Below, one piece after another: positions 43,101-50,941 of a stretch of 64,000 bases of DNA. This stretch comes from Winogradskya humida (GTDB lineage: Bacteria; Actinomycetota; Actinomycetes; Mycobacteriales; Micromonosporaceae): positions 1-64,000 of the forward strand of contig NZ_BOMN01000054.1 of the NCBI RefSeq assembly GCF_016862215.1, in the 5' to 3' direction. Made by a program: the position numbers and the translations under genes. The notes below the pieces were generated by a model. The model made no database searches, had not been told where the DNA came from, and saw nothing but the letters and a program-made list of their open reading frames with translations. Numbering within the stretch: the first letter of the stretch is position 1; each line of letters begins with the position of its first letter.

Positions 43101-43598
43101 CGGGACGACGAGCACAGCGGCGGCGCGTACCGGATGTCCATGCGGCTCGACACCCGGCTGGCCGCGGACCGGCTCGGCGCGGACCATGTGCTGCTGGTCC
43201 GGCGTCACCCGAACGTGGTCGACGAGCTGCCGGGCGACGGGTTCGTGCACGACGTTTCCGCGTACCCGGACATGGCAGACCTGCTCGCCGCGGCCGACAT
43301 CCTGATCACCGACTACTCCTCCGTGATGTTCGATTTCGCGGCCACCGGCCGGCCCATCCTGTTCTTCACGTACGACCTGGCGCACTACCGCGACGAGCTG
43401 CGCGGGTTCTACTTCGACTTCGAGGCCGAGGCGCCCGGTCCGCTGCTCGCCACGTCGGCCGAGGTGATCGACGCGGTCCGGGATGTCGACGCGATCGCCG
43501 CGCGCTACGCCGACCGTTACCGCGCGTTCGCCCGCAAAGCCTGCGACCTGGACGACGGCCACGCGGCTGCCCGGCTGGTCGACCGGATGCTGTCATGA
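40146..43598 (+). CDS. Bifunctional glycosyltransferase / CDP-glycerol glycerophosphotransferase
   Basis: Large 1150-residue cell-wall polymer enzyme. N-terminal GT-A (GT2) domain, about 1-230 (LSVVVPVYNVAPYLRECLES, MVDDGSTDDS, FVDSDDV); helical linker to about 370; beta-rich middle region (about 370-760); C-terminal TagF/TarQ-like glycerophosphotransferase domain (about 790-1145) with VVQTWHGTPLKRIGFD, ILYAPTWRDD and ITDYSSVMFDF. Expected to extend a teichoic-acid-like glycerol- or glycosyl-phosphate chain at the inner membrane face. It overlaps the next gene by four bases. Confidence 0.88.
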   Translation: MASPILSVVVPVYNVAPYLRECLESLAGQYRAALEVIMVDDGSTDDSAAIAERFAEKDPRFRLIRKENGGLGAARNTGVGHATGEYLMFVDSDDVLAPYAAELLVASLEKTGSDFSCGNVLRLNTRGLHQSPMHRAAFAGTFLRTHVSRRPVLLGDRTAWNKVFRRSFYDAHELAFPEGVLYEDALVTVPAHVLATAVDVLETPVYYWREREGPDKSITQRREELPAFLDRLESCWGVSRMLTSQPAIKRLYDESVLKDDLMLFLRVLPRVDEHYRSVFLERTNAYLDTVEPEAILELPATQRVLWTLVRNRMLPEILELVPALRRQRRIARRGLRRYHDMDLYHEKLPELPAELFTAGTPRPRTKVHEVEWVDGKLRIRGHAFIPGQSAAHPWSTSRLIWLKESGGRRTRRTPMVNRRCVDATGDHGSTRTAYDWSGFEVLIDPLSLRAPNGGWRDNDWSVVVGVVGLGSRSKGSLEIGQPATPVRLTPLYLDDVRVVPYIDAGRLRLRVERVPAVLTGMHGDDDSLVVEGLVEGVRPTSATLSRVPGLPWRRYPLRVEGERFSFRVPVCDLRRDEAAYPPLKIGEPSDRWRIRLATGAKRSGEINCVSLVDGQWDPVELGPRTVHVHPRADGDPVLVALPTGPVLTEVSTAGRRFHFSGQLHGRPADFSLVLRAAGARETMIFPVRADGDTWSVEVDPVAVENFGSTVRMRAGTWHVLCRSGTGPVEPLPAAPAALNVLPLPLAGDAPRVSLEWLADERMVLRVRSALPDEDRGRRNQTRLRERHYPAMRDTPLRDVVLYNSFTGRQYSDSPRAVHEELLARGLPLEHQWVSVDGQAPLPHSAEPVPLWSREWHEALATARYIVTNQHLPEWFRRREGQVVVQTWHGTPLKRIGFDIADVQFTDKRYLEKLALETPNWSFLVSPNTFSSPLLRRAFRFRGELLEIGYPRNDVLLQDRTEITERVRAAVGVPPGRKIILYAPTWRDDEHSGGAYRMSMRLDTRLAADRLGADHVLLVRRHPNVVDELPGDGFVHDVSAYPDMADLLAAADILITDYSSVMFDFAATGRPILFFTYDLAHYRDELRGFYFDFEAEAPGPLLATSAEVIDAVRDVDAIAARYADRYRAFARKACDLDDGHAAARLVDRMLS

Positions 43599-44473
43599 TC
43601 AAGCGGGCCTGGCGCGCCGTCAGACGCCGCCTCACCGACCCGCGGCCCACCGAGACCAACGCGCTGCTCGTGGACATCCGCTGGGAGCTCAAACAGCAGC
43701 GCAAATACCTCGAAGGCTTCCGCGCGCTGGCGTCGACGCCGATCTACGCCGAGATCCGCGAATTCACCGAAGCCCGGCAATACGGCTTCGAGGAGACCAT
43801 GCGCCGGGTCGCCCAGGAGCGGCTCAGCCTCGCCCGCTTCGGCGATGGCGAGCTCAAGATCATGCTGCGCCCGCAGTTCGGCCTGAAGTTCCAGCCCTGG
43901 TCCGCCGGTCTCGCCGGTGAGCTCCGCGCGGTCCTGGAGATGGACGGCTACGACCCGGACCGCCTGCTGGTCGCGTTCCCCTACACGATTCGTGACGTGC
44001 ACTGGACCGGCGTCTGGCTGGACCTCTGGCCCGAGGTGAAACCCCTGCTCAACCCGGACGTGCATTACGGCTCCGCGCACGTCACCCGGCCCGTCTTCTT
44101 CGCCCAGCTCGGCGAGCGCGGCGTACAGCTGTGGCGCGACGTCTGGGACGGCCAGCGGATCTGCGTCGTCACCGGCGAGGGGTCCCGCTTCAAGCTGGAA
44201 CCGGCGCTGTTCGACAACGCGAAGTCGGTCGAGTTTCTCTACTCAACGCCGCAGGACGCCTACGCCGATCTGTCCCGCCTGAAGAATGAATTGGAAAGAC
44301 GGGAAGCTGACAAGCTGTACCTGCTTGCTCTCGGACCGTGCGGAACGCTCGTTGCGGCGTGGCTCTCGCAGCGCGGCCGATGGGCCATCGACATGGGCCA
44401 CATCAGCGAGAGCTGGGCGAACGTCTTCGCCGGCGGCGCCTGGCCCGAGTCCCTCAACGTTGTCAAGAAGTAG
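43595..44473 (+). CDS. GT-D fold glycosyltransferase (DUF1792-like)
   Basis: A 292-residue protein whose central part matches the GT-D glycosyltransferase family first defined in streptococcal adhesin glycosylation (SLARFGDGELKIML with the DxE motif, RICVVTGEGSRF, LLALGPCGTLVAAWLSQRGRWAIDMGH). The N-terminal 75 residues are helical and basic. Translationally coupled (ATGA) to the preceding polymerase, so it probably decorates or extends the same cell-wall polymer. Donor and acceptor sugars are unknown. Confidence 0.82.
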   Translation: MIKRAWRAVRRRLTDPRPTETNALLVDIRWELKQQRKYLEGFRALASTPIYAEIREFTEARQYGFEETMRRVAQERLSLARFGDGELKIMLRPQFGLKFQPWSAGLAGELRAVLEMDGYDPDRLLVAFPYTIRDVHWTGVWLDLWPEVKPLLNPDVHYGSAHVTRPVFFAQLGERGVQLWRDVWDGQRICVVTGEGSRFKLEPALFDNAKSVEFLYSTPQDAYADLSRLKNELERREADKLYLLALGPCGTLVAAWLSQRGRWAIDMGHISESWANVFAGGAWPESLNVVKK

Positions 44474-44495
44474 ACGCGAGGCGCCCCTCCGGGCG

Positions 44496-44523
44496 TTGCA
44501 TCGGTGACACCGGCCACTATCGT
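44496..44523 (+). promoter_or_regulatory. Promoter of the GPP34 gene
   Basis: TTGCAT (44496-44501), 16 bases, TATCGT (44518-44523), then seven bases to ATG 44531: a full promoter giving a leaderless message. Confidence 0.6.
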
Positions 44524-44530
44524 TTGCCTC

Positions 44531-45217
44531 ATGACCTCCATCGCCCTTGCTGAGGAGCTCCTCCTCCTCGCGTACGACGACCAGACCGGCAAGGCGACCG
44601 GTTCCCGCATCGGGCTCGACCTCGGCATGGCCGCGGCGGTGCTGGTCGACCTCGCGCTGGCCGGGCGGATCGCGTACGTCGCCGGAAACCTGGTCGTCAA
44701 CGACCCCACGCCCACCGGGGACCCGATCGCCGACCGGATCCTCGCGAAGGCCGCCGAGGACGACCCGCACACCCCCGCGCAGTGGGTCCAGCGCCTGCGC
44801 CACCGCCTGCGTCAGCACGTCCTCGACGACCTCATCACCCGCGGCGTCATCCGCGACGAGGACGAGACCCAGATGGGTGGCGTCATCCACCTGCACCGCT
44901 ACCCGACCACCGACCCGGCCTTCGAAGCCGAGATCCGCAAGCGCCTCGCCGAAGCCCTCATCACCGACGCCGTCCCGGACGAGCGCACCGCCGCCCTCTG
45001 CACCCTGCTGGTCGCCACCCGCATGGAGCCGGCCCTGCGCCTGCCCCCCGAAGAGTCGGCCCGCGCCCACGAACGCCTCGAGAAGATCGCCAGCGGAGCC
45101 GGCTTCTCCGGCGACGCCAACCTCGAGAACTCCATCGTCCGCCCCAGCGTCGCCCTGGTCGTCGCCACCCTCGGCAACGCCATCCGAGCCGCCCTGGGCG
45201 CCCCCCGCGTCGTCTGA
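44531..45217 (+). CDS. GPP34 (GOLPH3/Vps74-like) phosphoprotein family protein
   Basis: A 228-residue homologue of eukaryotic GOLPH3/Vps74, which binds PI4P and keeps glycosyltransferases in the Golgi. Visible signatures are IALAEELLLLAYDDQTGKA at the N terminus, LALAGRI, LDDLITRGVIRDEDE and the C-terminal VALVVATLGNAIRAAL. Bacterial versions are common in actinobacteria and their function is not established. Here it follows two surface-polymer glycosyltransferase genes but has its own promoter. Confidence 0.88.
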   Translation: MTSIALAEELLLLAYDDQTGKATGSRIGLDLGMAAAVLVDLALAGRIAYVAGNLVVNDPTPTGDPIADRILAKAAEDDPHTPAQWVQRLRHRLRQHVLDDLITRGVIRDEDETQMGGVIHLHRYPTTDPAFEAEIRKRLAEALITDAVPDERTAALCTLLVATRMEPALRLPPEESARAHERLEKIASGAGFSGDANLENSIVRPSVALVVATLGNAIRAALGAPRVV

Positions 45218-45248
45218 CCACACTCCGCCCGGCCCGGCCGGGCCCCGG

Positions 45249-45510
45249 AAGCTCACCCGGAGTGGCCCGCTGGCCCGGCAAGCTCACCCTAAGTGGCCCG
45301 CTGGCCCGGCAAGCTCACCCTAAGTGGCCCGCTGGCCCCGGGGGCTCACTCTGAGCGGTCCGCTGGCCTGGAGGGCCCAGTCCGAGCGGCCGGGCTCACT
45401 CTGAGCGGCCTGCCGGCCCTCAGGGCTCACCCCGAGCAGCCCACTGGCCCGCAGGCTCACCCCAAGCAGCCCGCAGGCCCTGGGAGCTCACCCCTAGCGG
45501 CCCGGCTGGC
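45249..45510. repeat. Degenerate 31-bp tandem array
   Basis: The first three units (45249-45279, 45280-45310, 45311-45341) are nearly identical, with GCTCACCCTAAGTGGCCCGC; later units drift in length and sequence but keep GCTCAC-C-AGCGG-CC. The core matches the arrays near 12.0 and 32.3 kb. Confidence 0.85.
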
Positions 45511-45530
45511 CCGGAAGCGAGCCCGGCCCC

Positions 45531-45575
45531 GAGAGGCCCCGCCCTGAGAGGCCCCGCCCCGAGAGGCCCCGCCCC
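45531..45575. repeat. Three 15-bp tandem repeats
   Basis: Units GAGAGGCCCCGCCCC at 45531-45545 (one mismatch), 45546-45560 and 45561-45575. Confidence 0.85.
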
Positions 45576-45671
45576 GAGCGGCTCAAAGGCGAAGCCGGCC
45601 GGAAGCGAAGCCGGACCGGAGTGAAATCGGCTACGAGGACGACATACCGGCGCCGCGGCCCAGAAGTGAAG

Positions 45672-45754
45672 CCGGCCCGGAGCAGCCGGCCCGGAGCAGC
45701 CGGCCCGGAGCAGCCGGCCCGGAGCAGCCGGCCCGGAGCAGACGCCCGGAGCAG
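45672..45754. repeat. 14-bp perfect tandem array after the phosphohexomutase gene
   Basis: Five perfect copies of CCGGCCCGGAGCAG (45672-45741) and a 13-base variant (45742-45754), ending five bases before the stop codon of the minus-strand gene. Confidence 0.92.
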
Positions 45755-45758
45755 ACGG

Positions 45759-47417
45759 TCAGAGCGGGGACGGCAGGCCGAGGGCGTCGCTGATTTCGCG
45801 GCGGAGGGTGGCCATGGAGGTGCCGGAGCGGAACTGGGCGTTGATCAGTTTGCCCGTGCCGAGGGGTTCGACGACCTCCAGGTAGGCCTTGAGCTTGGGC
45901 TCGGTGCCTGAGGGGCGGATGACCACGCGGGCCTGTGCGGTGCGCAGGGTGAGGACGTCGGCGTCGGGGGCGCGGTCGTCGACCTCGGTGATGGGTACGC
46001 CGAGGAGCTCGGTCGGCGGGTTTGTTCGTACGTGGGTCATCATGCGGGTGATTTCGCTGAGTTCGTCGACGCGGACGGAGAGCTGGTCGGTGCGGTGGAC
46101 GCCGAACTCGGTGTCCAGCTCGTCGAGGCGGTCGCGGATGGTCTTGCCCTCCGCCTTCAGGGAGGCCGCGAGCTCCGCCACGGTGAGGGCGGCGGTGATG
46201 CCGTCCTTGTCGCGGACCATGTCGGGGGCCACGCAGTAGCCGAGCGCCTCCTCGTAGCCGTAGGCCAGTTCGTCGGCGGCCCGGACGATCCACTTGAAGC
46301 CGGTCAGCGTCTCCGCGTAGGGCACGCCCCGGGCCTCGCAGAGCGCACCGAGCTGGCTGGACGACACGATCGTGGTGGCGTACGTGCCGGGGGTGCCGCG
46401 CCGGATCAGGTGGTCCGCGAGCAGCACGCCGAGCTCGTCGCCGCGCAGCGCCCGCCAGCCGCCGTCGGGGCGTAGCGGGATGGCCACCGCGCACCGGTCG
46501 GCGTCGGGGTCGTTGGCGATGGCGAGATCGGCTCCGGTCTCGACGGCGAGCGCGAGGAGCAGGTCCATCGCGCCCCTCTCCTCCGGGTTAGGGAACGCGA
46601 CCGTGGGGAAGTCCGGGTCCGGCTCGGCCTGCTCGGCGACGATGGCCGGGGCGGCGAAACCGGCTTCGGCGAAGGCTGCGGCGAGGACCTGGCCGCCCAC
46701 GCCGTGCAGGGGCGTGTACGCGACTCTCAGGTCACGCGGGCCTTCGGCGACCACGGCGGCGGCGCTCCGGGCGTACCCGTGGATGATCTGGTCGTCGAGG
46801 AGCGTGCCGGGCTCGCCCAGCGGGACCGCGGTGACCTTCTCGACCGCGCGGATGGCGGCCTCGATGCCGGTGTCGGCGGGCGGGACGATCTGCGCGCCGG
46901 CGCCGGCCGGACCGCCGAGCTGGGCACCCAGGTAGACCTTGTAGCCGTTGTCCTGGGGCGGGTTGTGGCTGGCGGTGACCATCACGCCGGCGACCGCGTC
47001 GAGTTTGCGGACCGCGTAGGCCAGGACCGGGGTCGGCAGCGGCCGGGGGAGCACGAGGGCCTCGCGCCCGGCCGCGGTGGCGACCCGGGCGGTGCGTTCG
47101 GCGAAGTCCTTCGAGCCGTGCCGGGCGTCGTAGCCGATGACCAGGGGGCCGGTGCCGCCCTGCTCGGCGAGCCAGGTGACCAGCCCGGCGGCGGCGCGGG
47201 TGACCACGGCCAGGTTCATGCCGTTGGGGCCGGCCCGCAACCGGCCACGCAGCCCGGCGGTCCCGAAGGTGAGCGGGCCGGCGAACCGGTCGGCCAGCTC
47301 ATCCCCGGTCTGCGGGAGCCGGTCCAGCAGGTCGCGGATCTCGTCGCGGCCCGCCGGGTCCGGGTCGTCCGCCAGCCAGGTCTCGGCCAGCTCTCGAAGC
47401 TCGTCAGTTGTTGCCAT
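45759..47417 (-). CDS. Phosphoglucomutase/phosphomannomutase family protein
   Basis: Alpha-D-phosphohexomutase of 552 residues interconverting hexose 1- and 6-phosphates (glucose, mannose or ribose type not decided by sequence). All four active-site loops are visible: phosphoserine TASHNPPQDNGYKVY, metal-binding ANDPDADRCAVA, sugar-binding GYEEALGY and phosphate-binding IRPSGTEPKLKAY. N-terminal LTFGTAGLRGRLRAGPNGMN is the PgcA-type hallmark. It lies 27 bases after the Ser/Thr kinase gene on the same strand and may be co-transcribed. Confidence 0.92.
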   Translation of the reverse strand: MATTDELRELAETWLADDPDPAGRDEIRDLLDRLPQTGDELADRFAGPLTFGTAGLRGRLRAGPNGMNLAVVTRAAAGLVTWLAEQGGTGPLVIGYDARHGSKDFAERTARVATAAGREALVLPRPLPTPVLAYAVRKLDAVAGVMVTASHNPPQDNGYKVYLGAQLGGPAGAGAQIVPPADTGIEAAIRAVEKVTAVPLGEPGTLLDDQIIHGYARSAAAVVAEGPRDLRVAYTPLHGVGGQVLAAAFAEAGFAAPAIVAEQAEPDPDFPTVAFPNPEERGAMDLLLALAVETGADLAIANDPDADRCAVAIPLRPDGGWRALRGDELGVLLADHLIRRGTPGTYATTIVSSSQLGALCEARGVPYAETLTGFKWIVRAADELAYGYEEALGYCVAPDMVRDKDGITAALTVAELAASLKAEGKTIRDRLDELDTEFGVHRTDQLSVRVDELSEITRMMTHVRTNPPTELLGVPITEVDDRAPDADVLTLRTAQARVVIRPSGTEPKLKAYLEVVEPLGTGKLINAQFRSGTSMATLRREISDALGLPSPL

Positions 47418-47444
47418 GCACAGTTCGTAGCATGGCTCAACCTC

Positions 47445-49418
47445 CTACTGGCCGTCGAGGGTGAAGCTCTTGACCAACTCGTCGAAGATCGGCTTGCTGT
47501 CGGCGAACTGCTCCTCGGTGCTGGTCATGTAGAACGAATACGCCTTGCCGCCCTCGATCAGCGCGCCCCAGAGACCGTGCCGGGTGCCGTCGCAGGTGTA
47601 TTCGAGGACCGCGCCCTGCTTGCCGTCGATCTCCTGGTCGGTGAGGCCGACCTGCTTGTACGGCTTGGGGCAGCTGGAGCCCTTCTTCTTCAGATTGCTC
47701 TCGGCGATCTTCAGGAAGGCCTGCGCCTCGCCCTTGCCCGGCTCGACCAGCAGCCGGACCTTGCGGTCGGAGTCGGGGTCGACATAGTCGACCCAGCTGC
47801 CGCCGCTCTTCTTGGTCCAGCCCTCGGGCACCGAGACGCTCGTCCCGCGGCCCTTGTAGGCGACCGTCGGGAAGTTGGCGCCGGCGGGCTCCGAAGCCTG
47901 CGGCAGCGCGGCCGGCGTCGTGGTCTTGTCGTCGCCGTTGCCGCCCGTGAAGACCAGCACCATGATGAGGATCAGCACGAGCGCCGCACCGCCGCCTGCG
48001 GCGAGCTGGGTGTTGCGCGGCCAGCCCTTGACCGTGGTGACCGCCTTGTCGGTGGTCTGCCGGACGGTGGTGACCGTCTTGTCGATCATCTGCTTGCGCT
48101 TGGCGCCGGGGCTCATGGTGACCGTGCCGCCGCCGTAGTTCATCGGCTCGCGGGCGGCGCGGTTGCCGTCCCATTGCCGGCGCGGCGGAATAACGCTGGT
48201 CGTGTCGTTGCCCGGGCCGGCGCCGGCGGCGGTCGGCATGACGGTGGTGCGGTCACCACCACGGGCCCCGCCGGGCATGGGCGGAGGCGGCGGGTAGGCA
48301 CCCGTGGGCTGGTCGGCGCCGGGCGCGGCACCACGCCGCTGCTGGCCCGGCGCGTTGTCCTTGTTGAGCTTGGCCAGGTGCCCGGAGAGCGACTCGCCAG
48401 GGGCGAGCATGGCCCGGCCGCCGATCTGCCCGGACGGCTTCGGCTGCTGGGGCGGCGGGATCTGCTGGGTCTCGGCCGCCGGCGGGCGCTGCGACGGGAC
48501 CACCGAGTAGGGGTCCGTCATCATGTGCGGCGGGGCCTTGCTGGCCAGCGGCCCGGCGAGCTGCTGGCGCAGCATCGTGCGGGCGGTCGTCACGTCGAAG
48601 CGACGGGCGGGGTCCTTCTCGAGCAGGCCCATCAGGACCGGCGTGAGCGAGCCGGCGCGCACGGCGGGGGTCGGCGGGTCCTCGACGACGGCGTGCATCG
48701 TCTCGATCGGGTCACCCTTGTCGAACGGCGGCCGGCCCTCGATGGCGGTGAAGAGCGTCACACCGAGCGAGAACAGGTCGCTCGGCGGGCCGAAGTCGCT
48801 GCCCATCGCCCGCTCGGGGGAGATGAAGTGCGGCGAGCCGAGCACCATGCCGGGCGTGGTGAGCTGCACGTCGGTGGGCATCCGGGCGACACCGAAGTCG
48901 GTGAGCACGCAGCGCCCGTCGTTGCAGATGAGCACGTTGGCGGGCTTGACGTCGCGGTGCAGCACGCCGTGCGCGTGGGCCACCTCGAGCGCACCCAGCA
49001 GCGCGATGCCGATCTTGGCGACCGCGCGGGCGGCGACCGGGCCGTCCTCGATCACCATGTCGGCGAGGCTGCGCGCCTCGAGCAGCTCCATGACGATCCA
49101 GGGACGGCCGTTCTCGTGCACGACGTCATAGACCTGGACGACGGCCGGGTGCTGCAGAGCGGCGGCGGCGCGGGCCTCGCGCATCGTCCGCTCGTACATC
49201 GAGTCACGGTCGCTGGGCGCCAGGCCGGGCGGGAGGATGACCTCCTTGATGGCCACGTCGCGGCGAAGCAGCGTGTCGGCGGCGCGCCACACCGTGCCCA
49301 TACCGCCGTGACCCACGGCCGAGCGCAGCGTGTAACGCCCACCGATGAGCGTGCCCGGGGCTGCGCGTCCGCTGGTCGAAGCGGTGTTGCCACTGCTCCA
49401 CGTCGGGATCTGAGTCAC
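47445..49418 (-). CDS. Membrane Ser/Thr protein kinase (PknB-like)
   Basis: Hanks-type kinase of 657 residues. Kinase domain about 28-290: VGHGGMGTVWRA, VAIKEV (Lys), HRDVKPANVL and DFGVAR, then SPERAMG. A Pro/Gly-rich juxtamembrane linker (about 295-465) is followed by one membrane helix (about 470-492, AALVLILIMVLVFTGG) and an extracytoplasmic C-terminal domain of about 160 residues (VSVPEGWTKKSGGSWVDYVD) that is not PASTA-like. The GTG start 49418 has no clear ribosome-binding site. Signal sensed is unknown. Confidence 0.93.
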   Translation of the reverse strand: MTQIPTWSSGNTASTSGRAAPGTLIGGRYTLRSAVGHGGMGTVWRAADTLLRRDVAIKEVILPPGLAPSDRDSMYERTMREARAAAALQHPAVVQVYDVVHENGRPWIVMELLEARSLADMVIEDGPVAARAVAKIGIALLGALEVAHAHGVLHRDVKPANVLICNDGRCVLTDFGVARMPTDVQLTTPGMVLGSPHFISPERAMGSDFGPPSDLFSLGVTLFTAIEGRPPFDKGDPIETMHAVVEDPPTPAVRAGSLTPVLMGLLEKDPARRFDVTTARTMLRQQLAGPLASKAPPHMMTDPYSVVPSQRPPAAETQQIPPPQQPKPSGQIGGRAMLAPGESLSGHLAKLNKDNAPGQQRRGAAPGADQPTGAYPPPPPMPGGARGGDRTTVMPTAAGAGPGNDTTSVIPPRRQWDGNRAAREPMNYGGGTVTMSPGAKRKQMIDKTVTTVRQTTDKAVTTVKGWPRNTQLAAGGGAALVLILIMVLVFTGGNGDDKTTTPAALPQASEPAGANFPTVAYKGRGTSVSVPEGWTKKSGGSWVDYVDPDSDRKVRLLVEPGKGEAQAFLKIAESNLKKKGSSCPKPYKQVGLTDQEIDGKQGAVLEYTCDGTRHGLWGALIEGGKAYSFYMTSTEEQFADSKPIFDELVKSFTLDGQ

Positions 49419-49526
49419 AGAGATGCCACCGAAGGGGGTCTAGGGGGCGGTCGGCCAACCCCGCTATCTTGCCCGGTCCGACCCGGTTTCCGGAAGTCGG
49501 TCGCCGAGTGTTCTCGTTCTCTCGAC

Positions 49527-49542
49527 GGTACGTAGCCGTACC
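49527..49542. promoter_or_regulatory. Operator-like dyad between kinase and amidohydrolase genes
   Basis: GGTACG-TAGC-CGTACC, extendable with mismatches to CGA...TCG on both sides, in the 263-base divergent gap. Could bind a regulator of either gene; no factor is known. Confidence 0.4.
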
Positions 49543-49681
49543 ATCGCTTTCGGTGGCACTTTTCGGACGCCGGGGCTCGTATCACCCGGGCGTGTATTTC
49601 TAATCCCGGTGGAACCGGTGGCGGGGGTCTAGGCTTTCGCGATTGCGGACACCGGACTCAAGGACGAGAGCGATACCGAAC

Positions 49682-50941
49682 GTGACGAGTGCAGCGACGG
49701 CGTCCGAGGGCGCCCAGACGGCGACGTTCCCGGGCCCGCCACCCGGCGCCGAACCCCTGCCCGGTCAGCTCGACCGCTGGCTGGGTGCGCGAGGCGCCGA
49801 GTTGGTGGCTATCCGCCGCCACATCCACTCGCACCCGGAGCCGTCGTATTCGGAGTTCGAGACCGCCGCGCTGATCGCCCGCGAGCTCGCCGTCGCCGGG
49901 CTGACCCCGCAGCTGCTGCCCAAGGGCAACGGTCTGATCTGTGACATCGGCGAGGGCGACCGGGTGATCGCGTTCCGCGCCGACCTGGACGCCCTGCCGC
50001 TGCAGGACACCAAGGACGTGCCCTACCGCTCGACGGTCGCCAAGGTCGCGCACGCCTGCGGCCACGACGTGCACACCACCGTCCTGCTCGGCCTCGGTCT
50101 CGCGCTGGCCCAGCTGAACGATCTCGGCGAGCTGCCCGGCCGGGTCCGGCTGATCTTCCAGCCCGCCGAGGAGGCGGTGCCCTCCGGCGCGCCCGGGGTC
50201 ATCGCCGCCGGGGCTCTCAAGGACGTCGCCGCGATCTACGCCCTGCACTGCTACCCGCAGCTGCCCGCCGGGCTGGTCGGGGTCCGCTCCGGCCCGTTCA
50301 CCGCCGCCGCCGACACGATCCGGGTGCGCCTGACCGGCCCCGGTGGGCACACCGCCCGGCCGCATCTCACCGCCGACCTGGTGCACGCGCTCGGCCGGGT
50401 GATCGTGGACGTGCCCGCGCTGCTCGACCGCCGGGTCGACCCGCGCGCCGGCGTCTCCATGGTCTGGGGTGCCGTGCACGCGGGCAAGGCGTTCAACGCG
50501 ATCCCCGGCGAGGGCGAGGCGCTCGGCACCGTCCGCATCCTCAACCGTGAGGCCTGGCGGGAGGCTCCCGAGCTGGTCACCCGGCTGATCCGCGACGTGG
50601 TGGCGGCGACCGGCGCCGAGGCGGAGGTCACCTACACCCGCGGCGTCCCGCCCGTGATCAACGACCGGATGGCCGCCGCCGTCATCGCCGGTGCCGCCGG
50701 TGCCGCGCTCGGCGCCGACCGGGTGGTCGAGGCCGAGATCAGCATGGGCGGCGAGGACTTCGCGTTCTACCTGGAGCACGTGCCGGGCGCGATGATCCGG
50801 TTGGGAACAGGCACGCCCGGCGCCGAGGTCCGCTACGACCTGCACCAGGCCAACTTCGACGTGGACGAGCGGTGCATCGGCTACGGCGTCCGCGTCATGG
50901 TGCACACCGCGCTGGCCGCGCTAGCTACCGGCGCTTTCTAG
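49682..50941 (+). CDS. M20 family amidohydrolase
   Basis: Metal-dependent aminoacylase/carboxypeptidase-like hydrolase (HipO/AmhX type), 419 residues. Signatures include RRHIHSHPEPSYSEFET, FRADLDALPLQD, AHACGHDVHTTVLLG, FQPAEEAVPSGA and ISMGGEDFAFYLEHVPG, supplying the metal ligands and the catalytic Glu. The substrate (an N-acyl or amidated amino acid) is unknown. GTG 49682 is taken as start; a 13-codon longer reading from 49643 has no ribosome-binding site. The last 21 bases overlap the convergent lipoprotein gene. Confidence 0.9.
   Translation: MTSAATASEGAQTATFPGPPPGAEPLPGQLDRWLGARGAELVAIRRHIHSHPEPSYSEFETAALIARELAVAGLTPQLLPKGNGLICDIGEGDRVIAFRADLDALPLQDTKDVPYRSTVAKVAHACGHDVHTTVLLGLGLALAQLNDLGELPGRVRLIFQPAEEAVPSGAPGVIAAGALKDVAAIYALHCYPQLPAGLVGVRSGPFTAAADTIRVRLTGPGGHTARPHLTADLVHALGRVIVDVPALLDRRVDPRAGVSMVWGAVHAGKAFNAIPGEGEALGTVRILNREAWREAPELVTRLIRDVVAATGAEAEVTYTRGVPPVINDRMAAAVIAGAAGAALGADRVVEAEISMGGEDFAFYLEHVPGAMIRLGTGTPGAEVRYDLHQANFDVDERCIGYGVRVMVHTALAALATGAF

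Larger units (their letters stand above)
45218..45758. other. Repeat-rich intergenic region between convergent genes
   Basis: 540 bases between the GPP34 gene and the phosphohexomutase, with no credible gene. It is almost entirely short direct repeats: a 31-bp degenerate array (45249-45510), three 15-bp units (45531-45575) and a 14-bp array (45672-45754). Confidence 0.8.

Noticed and set aside
45249..45754. CRISPR array
   Set aside because: Repeats are directly adjacent and degenerate with no unique spacers, and no cas genes are present.
46704..49535. Plus-strand open frame of 943 codons opposite the phosphohexomutase and kinase
   Set aside because: Shadow of two well-supported minus-strand genes; no domain or start signal.
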